The notes: generated by a model from the sequence alone, not told the origin. Positions 43,677 to 53,252 are shown, numbered from the stretch's first letter. The stretch is DNA of 64,000 nucleotides from Flavobacterium aeripolare (GCF_013294025.1 NZ_JABSNL010000009.1:1-64000), one strand, 5' to 3'. Numbers and translations: made by a program.

Positions 43677-44876
43677 CTACTTCAATAATTTAATTATTTT
43701 GTCAAAATCGTCAGATTTTAAGCCTGTAGTTTTGAACAACTCAAAGTCTTGATTCATTTTTTCAACCCAACTAAGTGTATCGCTAACATTTTGTCCTTGA
43801 AACTCCTTGTAAATGTTTTTTGCCGATCTAAAATCATTATTCAGTAGATAAGCGTGTGCTAAATTGAGTTTAATAGTCAAATCTGTTTTATCTAAGTCCT
43901 CGCCTTGCTTTAGATATTTAATTGCCTTATCAAATTGCTTTGTAAGCACGAGATTATATCCTAACGCACTGTAATCACTAACCACGGCTTTACCATCAGC
44001 TAGTATGAGGTTGTATTGCGCAATTGCATTACTGTAATCGGCTCTTTTTTCAAATTTAGCTGCACTAGCTCGGTAACCATCAATTAAAGCCTTAGACCCT
44101 CCCGTTTCTTCAAAACAAATCACACCAAAATCCTTGTAATATTTCGTTTGCTCTATTTGCAGTAACTTCTGGAATTCTTGGAACTTAAATTTCTTTTGGA
44201 TTTTCTCTTCTACACAAATACAAAAATCATCTGAGTTAGCCATTTTCCTGGCTAGTGCTGATGTTTTACATTGATTTATAATTGTTTTTCTATTCTCAAG
44301 CGTCCAGCCACTGTTTAATTTATAATCAATCCAAGGCACAATTTCGAGCACTATCTTCTGTTTCATAATCCAGTTTGAACTCTGAAAACCAAAATAGAGT
44401 CCGTTTTCAATTGTTCGTAAGCAACTAGACTTTGCTAATGACAAGCGTTTTGCCTCTTTACTTACTGCTGATTGCTGATCAAAGCAAGCTTGCGTAGTCT
44501 TCCCTGTCTTTTGATATGCCGCTGCCAATTCATTAGTGCTAAAAATAGCATATTTGCATTTATCCTCACCAGAAATTTTAGACATTAAAAACACCGCTCC
44601 CGCTGAGCCTTGACTTATTCCAGTAGGATCAGGAATCGATTTCAGCAAAGAAACGAGACTGCTAGCTAATTGCTGGTTGTCATCAAGAAGCGTAATTCTA
44701 TAAACTAACTCAGTAGTACCAATAGGAAAATCATCTGCCTTAAAAACCACGCGCTGCCCTGCAGAAACAACCAACTCTTGCGTTATCGCTCTATTTTTAT
44801 CCCAGTAACCGTCTTTTTGCCCTTGCATTTTAGGACAAAAAATAGCCATCAAAACTATCGCAATTATCTTTTTCAC
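43677..44876 (-). CDS. Secreted TPR-containing protein
   Basis: 399-residue exported protein: signal peptide MKKIIAIVLMAIFCPKMQG. Residues 20-180 are an unrecognised strand-rich domain (RITLLDDNQQLASSLVSLL, with several cysteines). Residues about 275-370 contain TPR-like repeats (YSNAIAQYNLILADGKA, then FDKAIKYLKQGEDLDKTD and LTIKLNLAHAYLLNNDFRSA). Probably a periplasmic scaffold; partner unknown. Alone between menC and the UPF0173 hydrolase. Confidence 0.75.
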   Translation of the reverse strand: MKKIIAIVLMAIFCPKMQGQKDGYWDKNRAITQELVVSAGQRVVFKADDFPIGTTELVYRITLLDDNQQLASSLVSLLKSIPDPTGISQGSAGAVFLMSKISGEDKCKYAIFSTNELAAAYQKTGKTTQACFDQQSAVSKEAKRLSLAKSSCLRTIENGLYFGFQSSNWIMKQKIVLEIVPWIDYKLNSGWTLENRKTIINQCKTSALARKMANSDDFCICVEEKIQKKFKFQEFQKLLQIEQTKYYKDFGVICFEETGGSKALIDGYRASAAKFEKRADYSNAIAQYNLILADGKAVVSDYSALGYNLVLTKQFDKAIKYLKQGEDLDKTDLTIKLNLAHAYLLNNDFRSAKNIYKEFQGQNVSDTLSWVEKMNQDFELFKTTGLKSDDFDKIIKLLK

Positions 44877-44901
44877 TTAAACGTCTTATTTACAATTTAT
44901 A

Positions 44902-44993
44902 CTAGCCCAGATGGAAGTGAAAATCCTTTGTTGCTATCCCGATGAAAATCGGGTGGCAAGAAAGATTGCAACGTACAGCTGGAAATAGCTCCT
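44902..44993 (+). ncRNA. Flavobacterial structured intergenic element, copy 2
   Basis: GCCCAGATGGAAGTGAAAAT at the left, GTACAGCTGGAAATAGCTCC at the right, and a central hairpin TTGCTATCCCGAT/ATCGGGTGGCAA at 44929-44958. The end blocks match those at 11845 and, reversed, at 51451. Confidence 0.6.
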
Positions 44994-45027
44994 AAAAAAA
45001 AATTAAAAACTACTCTCATTAAAACAC

Positions 45028-45075
45028 AAAATACCATTAAGAACGACTAAATAGTCTGTTTCTTAATGGTATTTT
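45028..45075 (-). terminator. Terminator of the UPF0173 hydrolase gene
   Basis: AAAATACCATTAAGAA and TTCTTAATGGTATTTT pair almost perfectly; read on the minus strand it lies 9 bases past the stop of the hydrolase and ends in TTTTGTGTTTT. Confidence 0.8.
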
Positions 45076-45083
45076 AAGGAATC

Positions 45084-45761
45084 TTACAATTCGATACTTG
45101 CTCCTATTTCGAGCAAAATCAATTCTTTTCCTGCAGCAGAGAATTTCTCAACTGCTTCTTTATGGTCGATTTCGATATATCCAAAAGTATCATAGTGGTA
45201 CCCTAAAACCTTATCGCAAGCAACAAATTTTGAAGCAATAATAGCATCCTCTACATCCATGGTAAAGTTATCACCTACCGGTAGGATCGCCAAGTCTAAT
45301 TTAGTCCTCATAGGAATCAACTGCATGTCCATTGTTAAAGCTGTATCTCCAGCGATGTAAATGTTTTTAGTAGTTGTTTCTACTACAAATCCACCTGGGT
45401 TACCTCCGTAAGCGCCATCAGGGAAAGAGCTAGAGTGAATTGCGTTTACGTATTTCACTTTTCCAAAGTCAAATTTCCAACTTCCACCGTGGTTCATTGG
45501 GTGTGCTGTTAAGCCTTTAGCACCATAGTAACCAGCAATTTCAGCATTAGAAACAATAGTCGCTCCCGTTCTTTTTGCGATCGCTTCAACATCACCTACG
45601 TGATCTCCGTGCGCATGCGTTACTAAGATATAATCGGCTTTTAAAGTGTCGATATTGATATTTGCAGCTTTTGGGTTCCCGGTAATAAATGGATCCACAA
45701 GAATATTTTTGCCTCCTACTTCGATACCTAGAGAAGCGTGTCCGTAAAATGTGATTTTCAT
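45084..45761 (-). CDS. Metal-dependent hydrolase, UPF0173 family
   Basis: 225-residue metallo-beta-lactamase-fold hydrolase. The HxHxDH metal motif is at residues 49-54 (THAHGDHVGD), with further ligands in NHGGSWKF, YIAGDTALTMDM and VLGYHYDTFG. The whole fits UPF0173, a family whose substrate is unsettled. Cytosolic. It ends 25 bases after menA on the minus strand, so probably in one transcript with it; this menA-hydrolase order recurs in flavobacteria, but any link to menaquinone is unproven. Confidence 0.9.
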   Translation of the reverse strand: MKITFYGHASLGIEVGGKNILVDPFITGNPKAANINIDTLKADYILVTHAHGDHVGDVEAIAKRTGATIVSNAEIAGYYGAKGLTAHPMNHGGSWKFDFGKVKYVNAIHSSSFPDGAYGGNPGGFVVETTTKNIYIAGDTALTMDMQLIPMRTKLDLAILPVGDNFTMDVEDAIIASKFVACDKVLGYHYDTFGYIEIDHKEAVEKFSAAGKELILLEIGASIEL

Positions 45762-45786
45762 CGTTTGAAATTTAAAAAATTAATAA

Positions 45787-46749
45787 TTATCTTCCTCCAA
45801 GAAAGACGTTCACAATAATATCCGATAGAAAAAACGTCATGCTAAGCGCTAGCAATATCGATAATGCAAATGTGCTTAGTGCTAATTTTTTCAACTCTGG
45901 ATCTAATGCGCGTTTTTCTTGATTTTTATATACGTTAATTAAATGCTTTGTTAAGGGAATGTATGCTAGTAAGAACAAATATTGATCAAACTGAAAGTCT
46001 TCAATTATAGCAAATACTATCACTAGAACCATTGCTGTCACCACTAGAAAGTAGTGATATTTTTTAGCATTTGCAGCTCCCATTTTTACAACCATAGTGT
46101 TTTTACCCACTGCTTTATCTGAATCTTCATCGCGCATGTTGTTCAAATTTAAAACCCCAACACTCAACAATCCTATCGCTGCCGCTGGTAAAAAGAGTTG
46201 GTAATCCAATTCTTGAGAATACAAAAAGTTGACACCAAGCGTGCTTACCAGTCCAAAAAATACAAAGACAAATATATCTCCAAATCCTTTGTAACCATAA
46301 GCAGAACTCCCTACAGTGTATCTAATAGCCGAAGCAATTGCTACAATTCCAAGTATTAGGAAAAAAAGCGAATAGAACAAGTTTGTATCTGCAAATGCAA
46401 AGTAAATCAACAACATCGCCGAAAGCAAGGTTAATACCGATGTGATAATAATGGCGCGTTTCATCTCTGCAGGTGTAATGACACCACTTTGAATGGCACG
46501 CATAGGCCCTACACGATCCGCATTATCTGTTCCTTTTACTCCATCACCGTAATCATTAGCAAAATTTGATAAGACCTGTAATCCTAATGTTGTCAAAATA
46601 GCAAACCCGAATATTTCCCAATTAAAAACCTCTGTAGGAGTCAATATATTTGCGGTTGGGTGTGCCAATGCGTAGATGCTTCCTACGATGATACCAGATA
46701 CCGATAAAGGTAATGTTCGTAATCGCGCAGCTTCAATCCAATGTTTCAT
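45787..46749 (-). CDS. menA: 1,4-Dihydroxy-2-naphthoate polyprenyltransferase
   Basis: 320-residue UbiA-family membrane enzyme that attaches the isoprenoid chain to dihydroxynaphthoate in menaquinone synthesis. It starts MKHWIEAARLRTLPLSVSG, has the first Asp-rich motif NFANDYGDGVKGTDNADR (binding Mg and prenyl diphosphate) and the second NLNNMRDEDSDKAVGKNT, and about eight membrane helices. Next gene downstream is the UPF0173 hydrolase. The quinone chain length cannot be read from sequence. Confidence 0.92.
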   Translation of the reverse strand: MKHWIEAARLRTLPLSVSGIIVGSIYALAHPTANILTPTEVFNWEIFGFAILTTLGLQVLSNFANDYGDGVKGTDNADRVGPMRAIQSGVITPAEMKRAIIITSVLTLLSAMLLIYFAFADTNLFYSLFFLILGIVAIASAIRYTVGSSAYGYKGFGDIFVFVFFGLVSTLGVNFLYSQELDYQLFLPAAAIGLLSVGVLNLNNMRDEDSDKAVGKNTMVVKMGAANAKKYHYFLVVTAMVLVIVFAIIEDFQFDQYLFLLAYIPLTKHLINVYKNQEKRALDPELKKLALSTFALSILLALSMTFFLSDIIVNVFLGGR

Positions 46750-46898
46750 TTTTATTTATTTAATTTATTATTTTATTTGGTCGTTCATGACTGGTGAATA
46801 GTAACTGGTAAATAGTGATTAGTGCTATTCTATTGTACCAAATACATACACTCAAACCACAAGTCACAACGCCGACAGCCCAAAGCTCTCTGCTCAAC

Positions 46899-48428
46899 TC
46901 ACATCCAATTACTATCTGAACATTCTATTTTATACAACCACAAATTTACAAATGCTTTAATCTTTCTGTAATCTCCCAATTGAAAAGATAAATCTCCTCC
47001 CGCCGTGTGAATCGTCAACGAACCAATATCTGCTTTTTTGTGCCAAAACAATTGCGAACTACTAATTGCCTGAATTTTTAATGGCGCTATAACACTATTA
47101 TCAATATCCCAGGCACCGCTTTGCTTGATAATAAAATCATCCGAAACAAAGAGCTGGTTGTTCTTGTACCCAAAAATAATTACTAGAAACATAAACAGAC
47201 TGTAAACAAACGGTACATATTGATATTCAAAAACTGTAGGGTCGACATAATATGCAAAACTCCAGAATGCAAAACATGGCAAAAAGACAAACAGAAATAG
47301 TGAAAAAACTAGTTTGCGATAATTTGGTTTTAAGACCACACCCTCTTCTGGGACTTTAGCAAACAACATTTTTAAAATGGCTAATTTTTCTTCTTCGTTA
47401 CAACCGGGAATTTCGATTACCGATTTTTTCTTCGCTGCTTCACCACTACTTGCTTGCTTAATTTTAAGCTCCAGAATATTCATCTTCTTCTGGAAGTAAT
47501 TACGTGTTATCGTCACTATTTGAACACGTTCCGGTTTTATAATAGTGCTTTTTGTACTTAGCAAACCAAAAGACAATAACAAGTTATTATTTTGCTTTAT
47601 TATTTTATAATCAAAGTATTTAAAAATTACGAGAACCAAATTAACCACTAATACAAGAACTAAAAGTCCAAAAACTAGCGAAGCTAAATAAGATGTTTTA
47701 TCAACGAAATTCGTAATATTTTGATTCTGTTTATCTAAATCTTGCTCAGAAAAAAGATTCTTAAAGTTTTCATATATGGTCGTAAAGAAAGCCAAAATCA
47801 ACATAAACGTCTTTACATAATTTGAGGTAATCCCTACTTTAAATAAGCTGTTAAAACTAATCTTCAAGAACGGTTTATTATCATTACTTATAACATCATT
47901 AGTAGACACCGTATGATCAACAGCACTTTCTGTAGACTCGTCATCAACTTCTTGACTCGCTTGCAACTGTACTTCAAGCAATCTCGCTTTTAAGGCTAAG
48001 GCCAATGCGTGATTTACAGCCTTTAGTTCCCCTTCTTTTGCTGCACTTCCTGCTGTATCTACAGTTACTTCGTACACATTGATCAACCTTTGCAACAAAG
48101 ACTGATTGATATTTACTTGTTGGATTTTATCCAACTGTATAATTGTTTTTGTTTTATTTAAAATTCCTTCCTGAATAATGAATTCCTTATTCTCATCATC
48201 AAGATAAAAAGTGAAATTTCTATATTTAAAATAAGCAATAACAGCGGTAAGCAAAACAACAGCAACAATAGCACCATAAGCGTAGCCTTTATAAGAAGCA
48301 TCAAACTTAAATACGAGCACTAAAAATATAGGTCCTAGAGCACGTAGTAGTTTCTGCAAGGTGTTAAAAAACATAATCAACACTCCTATCGCTGATTGCC
48401 TTTGTGGTAAGCTAAATTGTGGATCCAT
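46899..48428 (-). CDS. PH-domain membrane protein (YdbT-like)
   Basis: 509-residue membrane protein with two or three bacterial PH (bPH2) domains alternating with membrane helix pairs. PH marks are NFTFYLDDENKEFIIQEGIL and NKTKTIIQLDKIQQVNINQSLLQRL, repeated near residue 290 (LLSFGLLSTKSTIIKPERVQ) and near 430 (KQSGAWDIDNSVIAPLKIQA). Together with the neighbour it matches the YdbS-YdbT pair, of unknown role in stress or antibiotic tolerance. Overlaps the upstream gene by one base. Confidence 0.87.
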   Translation of the reverse strand: MDPQFSLPQRQSAIGVLIMFFNTLQKLLRALGPIFLVLVFKFDASYKGYAYGAIVAVVLLTAVIAYFKYRNFTFYLDDENKEFIIQEGILNKTKTIIQLDKIQQVNINQSLLQRLINVYEVTVDTAGSAAKEGELKAVNHALALALKARLLEVQLQASQEVDDESTESAVDHTVSTNDVISNDNKPFLKISFNSLFKVGITSNYVKTFMLILAFFTTIYENFKNLFSEQDLDKQNQNITNFVDKTSYLASLVFGLLVLVLVVNLVLVIFKYFDYKIIKQNNNLLLSFGLLSTKSTIIKPERVQIVTITRNYFQKKMNILELKIKQASSGEAAKKKSVIEIPGCNEEEKLAILKMLFAKVPEEGVVLKPNYRKLVFSLFLFVFLPCFAFWSFAYYVDPTVFEYQYVPFVYSLFMFLVIIFGYKNNQLFVSDDFIIKQSGAWDIDNSVIAPLKIQAISSSQLFWHKKADIGSLTIHTAGGDLSFQLGDYRKIKAFVNLWLYKIECSDSNWM

Positions 48429-48943
48429 TACAATTTCTTTTGAATTTTCCCCATCAATAATTGCTTAATATCTTCGGCCTGCTCCTTAGCAATTCCTGGA
48501 ATTATAATGTCACTAGAACTTCCACCGGCTGTGAATATATCGACGCGCGCCAAACCAAAAAATCGCGCAACAAAGCCTTCATGTAAAGCAACGTGTTGCA
48601 CTCTATTATAAGGAATTACAATAGTTGTCGTGGAAATGATACCATGTTGATAAATCACATCGTGCTCTCTAAAAGCATAGGCTTTTTTCTTTACACCAAT
48701 AAAAGACAACAATGCAAATAAAAACGCGACCACCGTAAAAGCGATCACTAATTGCGTTGCAAACAAAAGTAGTTCTGGATTAAAATACAATACCGTCGCT
48801 AGTCCTGCTGCTGCAGATACTATTGTCATCAAAATAGCAATTCCAACTACTGTAGTATATTTAGAATCCAACGTATTCAGTACGACACTTTCATACTTAG
48901 GCAGCTGTTCTATTGCGAGCACATCATTTGTAAAATTATCCAT
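48428..48943 (-). CDS. PH-domain membrane protein (YdbS-like)
   Basis: 171-residue partner of the larger PH protein: two membrane helices (about 32-80: VVGIAILMTIVSAAAGLATVLYF and LVIAFTVVAFLFALLSFI) followed by a bPH2 domain (REHDVIYQHGIISTTTIVIP and FFGLARVDIFTAGGSSSDI). Its stop overlaps the next start (TAATG), so the two are translated together. The pair lies between menB and menA. Confidence 0.87.
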   Translation of the reverse strand: MDNFTNDVLAIEQLPKYESVVLNTLDSKYTTVVGIAILMTIVSAAAGLATVLYFNPELLLFATQLVIAFTVVAFLFALLSFIGVKKKAYAFREHDVIYQHGIISTTTIVIPYNRVQHVALHEGFVARFFGLARVDIFTAGGSSSDIIIPGIAKEQAEDIKQLLMGKIQKKL

Positions 48944-49013
48944 TTGGCTTTTTTATTATTCGAATAGTAGTGCAACCTTAGTCACCATTAGCATCTTGAA
49001 CTTTAGCTAGTAA

Positions 49014-49844
49014 TTATGGCAACCATTTTTTCTCAAAGTTAGGTTTGCGCTTCTCTAAAAATGCATTTCTACCTTCTTTAGCTTCTTCAGTCATGTAGGC
49101 TAATCGCGTTGCTTCCCCTGCAAATACTTGCTGCCCCACCATTCCGTCATCTGTTAGGTTCATAGCAAACTTCAGCATTTTTATAGCCATAGGTGACTTA
49201 CCTAAGATTTCTTGAGCCCATTCATATGCGGTGTCTTCAAGCTCTGCATGTGGAATAACAGCATTAACCATTCCCATATCCATAGCTTCTTGTGCATCGT
49301 AATTGCGACCTAGAAAGAAAATTTCTCTCGCTTTCTTTTGTCCCACCATCTTAGCCAAATAAGCAGATCCATAACCACCATCAAAGCTAGTTACATCAGC
49401 ATCTGTTTGTTTAAATATGGCATGCTCTTTACTTGCTAGCGTCATGTCACATACAACATGCAAACTATGTCCACCACCTACAGCCCAACCTGGAACTACA
49501 GCGATTACAACCTTAGGCATAAAGCGAATTAAACGCTGTACCTCTAATATATTAAGACGGTGCTGCCCATCTTCTCCCACATAACCTTGATGTCCACGTG
49601 CGTTTTGATCTCCACCACTACAAAAAGAGTATACGCCATCCTTAGATGAAGGTCCTTCTGCTGAAAGCAATACAACACCTATCGATGTATCTTCTTGAGC
49701 ATCATAAAAAGCTTGATACAGTTCTGCTGTAGTTTTAGGTCTAAAAGCATTGCGTACATCCGGTCTGTTGAACGCTATTCTCGCTACACCATTGCACTTT
49801 TTATAGGTTATATCTTCAAATTCTCTTGCCGTTATCCAATCCAT
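49014..49844 (-). CDS. menB: 1,4-Dihydroxy-2-naphthoyl-CoA synthase
   Basis: 276-residue crotonase-family enzyme that closes the naphthoate ring in menaquinone synthesis. Start ATG 49844 gives MDWITAREFEDITYKK; a longer frame from 49883 is unlikely as it lacks family similarity. Marks: AFRPKTTAELYQAF, the oxyanion hole CSGGDQNARG, VVPGWAVGGGHSLHVVCD and SFDGGYGSAYLAKMVG. MenB is usually bicarbonate-dependent or carries its own Asp. It is on the minus strand; menA lies 2.2 kb downstream after the PH pair. Confidence 0.93.
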   Translation of the reverse strand: MDWITAREFEDITYKKCNGVARIAFNRPDVRNAFRPKTTAELYQAFYDAQEDTSIGVVLLSAEGPSSKDGVYSFCSGGDQNARGHQGYVGEDGQHRLNILEVQRLIRFMPKVVIAVVPGWAVGGGHSLHVVCDMTLASKEHAIFKQTDADVTSFDGGYGSAYLAKMVGQKKAREIFFLGRNYDAQEAMDMGMVNAVIPHAELEDTAYEWAQEILGKSPMAIKMLKFAMNLTDDGMVGQQVFAGEATRLAYMTEEAKEGRNAFLEKRKPNFEKKWLP

Positions 49845-50161
49845 TATATGAGTTTTAAATTTAATAGTGTAAAAATAAATCATTTTTCACAGTTTACAAC
49901 GTTCAACAATCCCTAAAGCTAAACTAAATAGTATATCGTGATTATCTGAAAATGCTAATTCGAAAAAAAAAATAAAATTTTAACAGTAAGCAATACTATT
50001 TTTAATTAACTTTATAACTGTTAATCAAAGCAATACCTTTTGATTATTGAAATTTAACTGAATTATTAACCTAAAAAAAGAATGCTTTTGAAAAATTTAA
50101 AAAGTTTTACCACTCTTTTTTGTACGGTGTTCAAATTAAAAATCGAAGAAAAAGAGCCTAA
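49845..50161. other. Intergenic, nothing firm
   Basis: AT-rich spacer before menB on the minus strand and before the decayed frame at 50162. A 38-codon plus-strand frame from 50081 has no recognisable content. AATTCGAAAAAAAA at 49961 is a loose member of the TTTCGAAAAT group. Confidence 0.4.
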
Positions 50162-50347
50162 AAGGAAATTATTAAATGAAATAAGGATATTTCAATAGTA
50201 ACACCCAAGGTTAAAAGAGTAGATTACTATACTTGATTAAAGATTAATCTATAAAATGAAAAAGTAAAATCTACAGCAATAGATCAAACCAACGGTTCCG
50301 AATGTGAATTTGAGCCTCAATTGACTTTAATAGTTAAAAAATGGTAA
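50162..50347 (+). pseudogene. Possible decayed reading frame
   Basis: In one frame the translation reads KEIIK, stop, NKDISIVTPKVKRVDYYT, stop, LKINL, stop, then a continuous run ending FEPQLTLIVKKW and a stop. Real-looking amphipathic composition broken by stops suggests the remains of a gene. The strong plus-strand terminator at 50428, with no intact gene before it, supports this. No family recognised. Confidence 0.3.
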
Positions 50348-50427
50348 ATACAACATCGCAAAACAACACACAGATGGTTTTGCAATTACAATTTAATAAT
50401 ACCGCATTATATTCAGGTATTTAAACG

Positions 50428-50466
50428 AGAAAGACTAATCATTACGATTAGTCTTTCTTTTTTTAA
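50428..50466 (+). terminator. Strong plus-strand terminator without an intact upstream gene
   Basis: AGAAAGACTAATC pairs with GATTAGTCTTTCT over a 5-base loop and is followed by TTTTTT on the plus strand. It may also serve the minus-strand cvfB-like gene ending at 50483, but the T run is on the plus side. Confidence 0.75.
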
Positions 50467-50482
50467 GGGGTAGTGAAATAAT

Positions 50483-51337
50483 TTATTCTCCAATTATATA
50501 GATTCCATCTTCTTTAATTTCGATTAATTTCTCTCTATATAAAGCTCCAATTGCTTTTTTAAATGTCTTCTTACTCATTTTTAAAACCGTCTTAATATCT
50601 TCTGGATGCGAATTATCAGTCAATCTTAAAAATCCGCGACTAGCACGTAATTCATTCATGATTAAATCAGCATTTGGTTCGATACTCTGGTATCCTTGAA
50701 TTTGCAAAGCAACATCAATTTTATTGTCAGGCCTAATATTTTTAATGTATCCGCGCATACGATCACCCGTACGAATCGCATCATCATAAACTTCATCTTT
50801 ATAAAGCAATCCTTTGTGTTGCTCATTGATGATTACATTTATCCCAATCTCAGTGATATGCGAAACGATTAATTCTACCTCTTCTCCTTTTTCAACGGTC
50901 AACTCCTCATTTTTCAAAAATTGGTTCGTTTTACTCGAAGCCACTAAACGATTTGTTTTTTCATCCATGTACAGGTAAACTAGGTAACGTTTTCCTTTTT
51001 CCATAGGACGCGCTTGCTCTTTGAAAGGAACTAGAATGTCTTTTTCCATTCCCCAATCCATAAAAGCACCTACTTGATTCACATAATTCACACGTAAAAG
51101 TGCAAACTCATTCAATAAAATATAAGGCTCAAGAGTAGTTGCAACCGGACGTTGCTCATGATCTAAATAAACAAAAACAATAAGCTCCTCACCTATTTCA
51201 AATTCGTTAGGCACATATTTATTAGGTAAAAGCACATCGTGAATTCCTTCAGGATCTGTTTCTGGAGTTCCTAAAAATAATCCTACTTGAGTATCTCTAA
51301 GTATGGTAAGCGTATTGTATTTTCCTATTTCAATCAT
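50483..51337 (-). CDS. S1-domain RNA-binding protein, CvfB family
   Basis: 284-residue protein of the CvfB/YitL family: S1-like OB domains (MIEIGKYNTLTILRD and VGLFLGTPETDPEGIHDVLLP, then a second with VNYVNQVGAFMDWGMEKDILVPF, and a third VSHITEIGINVIINEQHKGLL) and a C-terminal winged-helix part (DIKTVLKMSKKTFKKAIGAL). Known members bind RNA and affect virulence gene expression. The ATG at 51337 gives the family N-terminus; the longer frame from 51361 adds eight unrelated residues. On the minus strand, about 110 bases after a structured element. Confidence 0.87.
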   Translation of the reverse strand: MIEIGKYNTLTILRDTQVGLFLGTPETDPEGIHDVLLPNKYVPNEFEIGEELIVFVYLDHEQRPVATTLEPYILLNEFALLRVNYVNQVGAFMDWGMEKDILVPFKEQARPMEKGKRYLVYLYMDEKTNRLVASSKTNQFLKNEELTVEKGEEVELIVSHITEIGINVIINEQHKGLLYKDEVYDDAIRTGDRMRGYIKNIRPDNKIDVALQIQGYQSIEPNADLIMNELRASRGFLRLTDNSHPEDIKTVLKMSKKTFKKAIGALYREKLIEIKEDGIYIIGE

Positions 51338-51450
51338 TTTATTCAATTTTCTAAGTCGCAAAGGTACGAAGTTTGAAAATACTTATGCCATCCTTCCTTA
51401 TAATTACTATACTTTTTATGGAGCAACAACAAACACTACTCTTAAGAAAC

Positions 51451-51532
51451 CATAGTCCTGCTGTACGCAGTATCTTTTTGGCTGAACACCATCCAAAAAA
51501 GGATACACGCTGCCATCAGGGCTGAGCCTCAC
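51451..51532 (-). ncRNA. Flavobacterial structured intergenic element, copy 3
   Basis: Read on the minus strand: AGCCCTGATGGCAGCGTGTA, ATCCTTTTTTGG, loop, CCAAAAAGATAC, then GCGTACAGCAGGACTATGG. The outer blocks match copies at 11845 and 44902, and a central stem CCTTTTTTGG/CCAAAAAG forms. It lies upstream of the cvfB-like gene in the same orientation. Confidence 0.6.
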
Positions 51533-51747
51533 GAGTAGTTTTCATAACAACTACTACAACCATTGCGATTACTACTATTTTAGTGCCATTCGCTTAAACA
51601 ACTATTAAAATTCAAATGAGGACAGCTAAAGTTGGCTTTTTTACTTATTTTTAGCTTTTAAACTAATTAAAGGCGAATTCCATTAAACATACTGCTATAA
51701 AGTGGCTTGCTTAACCGGTATTCTAAAACGACAAATCACAAAATAAA

Positions 51748-53100
51748 ATGAAACCAAATCCCATTTTTCTACTCTTTGCTTTTCTACTTTTCAACCAAGG
51801 CTCATTTGCACAGATCACAGTAGACGATCCTGAAATAACAAAGATGATTTCAGAAATTAAAGCCGACAATCTCGAAACCACAGTTAAAAAATTAGTTTCT
51901 TTTGGAACACGCCACACCTTGAGTGATACTAAAAGTAATAGCCGCGGGATAGGTGCTGCACAACGCTGGGTAAAATCAGAATTTGACAAATACGCCACGG
52001 CTTCTAGTGGGAGACTCACATCAACTATTGACTTTTTTGATGTTAAAGCTGATGGACGCCGTATTGCAAAAGACAGCCAATTAGCAAATGTAATGGCAAC
52101 ATTAAAAGGAACAGACCCTGCTGATTCACGCGTTTTGATCGTGAGCGGTCACATCGACTCTAGAGTTACTGATGTTATGGATGCTAAATCAGATGCTCCC
52201 GGAGCAAACGATGATGGTTCTGGCGTTGCTGCTATGATGGAATTAGCTAAGATTATGAGTAAAAGAAGCTTTCCTTTTACCATTATTTTTGTTGCTGTTA
52301 CAGGAGAAGAACAAGGATTATACGGCGCAAAACATTTGGCAGAAAAAGCGAAAAGCGAAAATTGGAATATTGTAGCTATGCTTAACAATGATATGATTGG
52401 TAACAGTTTATCAAGTGGAACCAATTTAAGAGACAACACTAAATTCAGAATATTTAGCGAAGCCACTCCGTACTTAGAAACGGCTGATGAAGCTAAAATG
52501 CGCAAATTAACAAATCGCGATAACGATAGCCCGTCACGATTATTAGCACGTTACATTAAATCTGTAACGGAACAGTACGTACCACAGCTTGAGGTGAACT
52601 TAGTGTACCGTAATGATCGTTTTTTACGTGGTGGTGATCACACGCCTTTTAGCCAAAATGGCTTTACCGCGGTACGTTTTTGCGAGATGAATGAAAACTT
52701 TGACCATCAACACCAAGACCTTCGTACAGAAAACGCAGTCAAATATGGTGATTTACCTGAATTCATGGATTTTGATTACTTGCGAAAAATTACTGCTTCT
52801 AACTTGGTTACCCTTGCAAATCTAGCTTGGTCTCCTAACGCGCCTACAGCCGTAGGTATCGAAGTTAAAGACTTGACAAATTTTTCAACCTTGACTTGGA
52901 CAGCACCACAAGGAAAAGCGGTACACGGTTACCAAGTTTTAATTAGAGAAACATCAGACGCTGGCTGGCAAAAACCAATTTTTGTAACTGATACTAAAGC
53001 GACAATACCCTATTCTAAAGACAACTTCTTATTTGCAGTGCAAGCCGTAGATGAATTGGGTCACGGTAGTTTGCCGGTTTTCCCAGTTCCGGTAAGATAA
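51748..53100 (+). CDS. Secreted M28-family peptidase with fibronectin-type tail
   Basis: 450-residue exported zinc peptidase. Signal peptide MKPNPIFLLFAFLLFNQGSFAQ. The M28 catalytic core (about 110-330) has metal ligands in SGHIDSR, GANDDGSGVAAMMEL, TGEEQGLYGAKHLAE and a later GGDHTPFSQNGF. Likely an aminopeptidase acting outside the cytoplasm. The last 85 residues (SAPTAV region onward, with FSTLTWTAPQGKAVHGYQVL) look like a fibronectin type III domain. Monocistronic. Confidence 0.88.
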   Translation: MKPNPIFLLFAFLLFNQGSFAQITVDDPEITKMISEIKADNLETTVKKLVSFGTRHTLSDTKSNSRGIGAAQRWVKSEFDKYATASSGRLTSTIDFFDVKADGRRIAKDSQLANVMATLKGTDPADSRVLIVSGHIDSRVTDVMDAKSDAPGANDDGSGVAAMMELAKIMSKRSFPFTIIFVAVTGEEQGLYGAKHLAEKAKSENWNIVAMLNNDMIGNSLSSGTNLRDNTKFRIFSEATPYLETADEAKMRKLTNRDNDSPSRLLARYIKSVTEQYVPQLEVNLVYRNDRFLRGGDHTPFSQNGFTAVRFCEMNENFDHQHQDLRTENAVKYGDLPEFMDFDYLRKITASNLVTLANLAWSPNAPTAVGIEVKDLTNFSTLTWTAPQGKAVHGYQVLIRETSDAGWQKPIFVTDTKATIPYSKDNFLFAVQAVDELGHGSLPVFPVPVR

Positions 53101-53223
53101 TTATTTCTTTATAAAATCCTTTAGAATAGTAATGCTAAAAGTTACTGTAATTTGAGCACATTATATAATGCTCGTAATGTAGCAGTTTAAAGCATATTAT
53201 ATCACCTTAAATATATCCATAAA

Positions 53224-53252
53224 AAAAGCGCCTTAAAGGCGCTTTTATATTT
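53224..53252. terminator. Bidirectional terminator
   Basis: AAAAGCGCCTT and AAGGCGCTTTT with a 1-base loop, T or A runs on both sides, between convergent M28 peptidase and DUF2853 genes. Confidence 0.85.
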
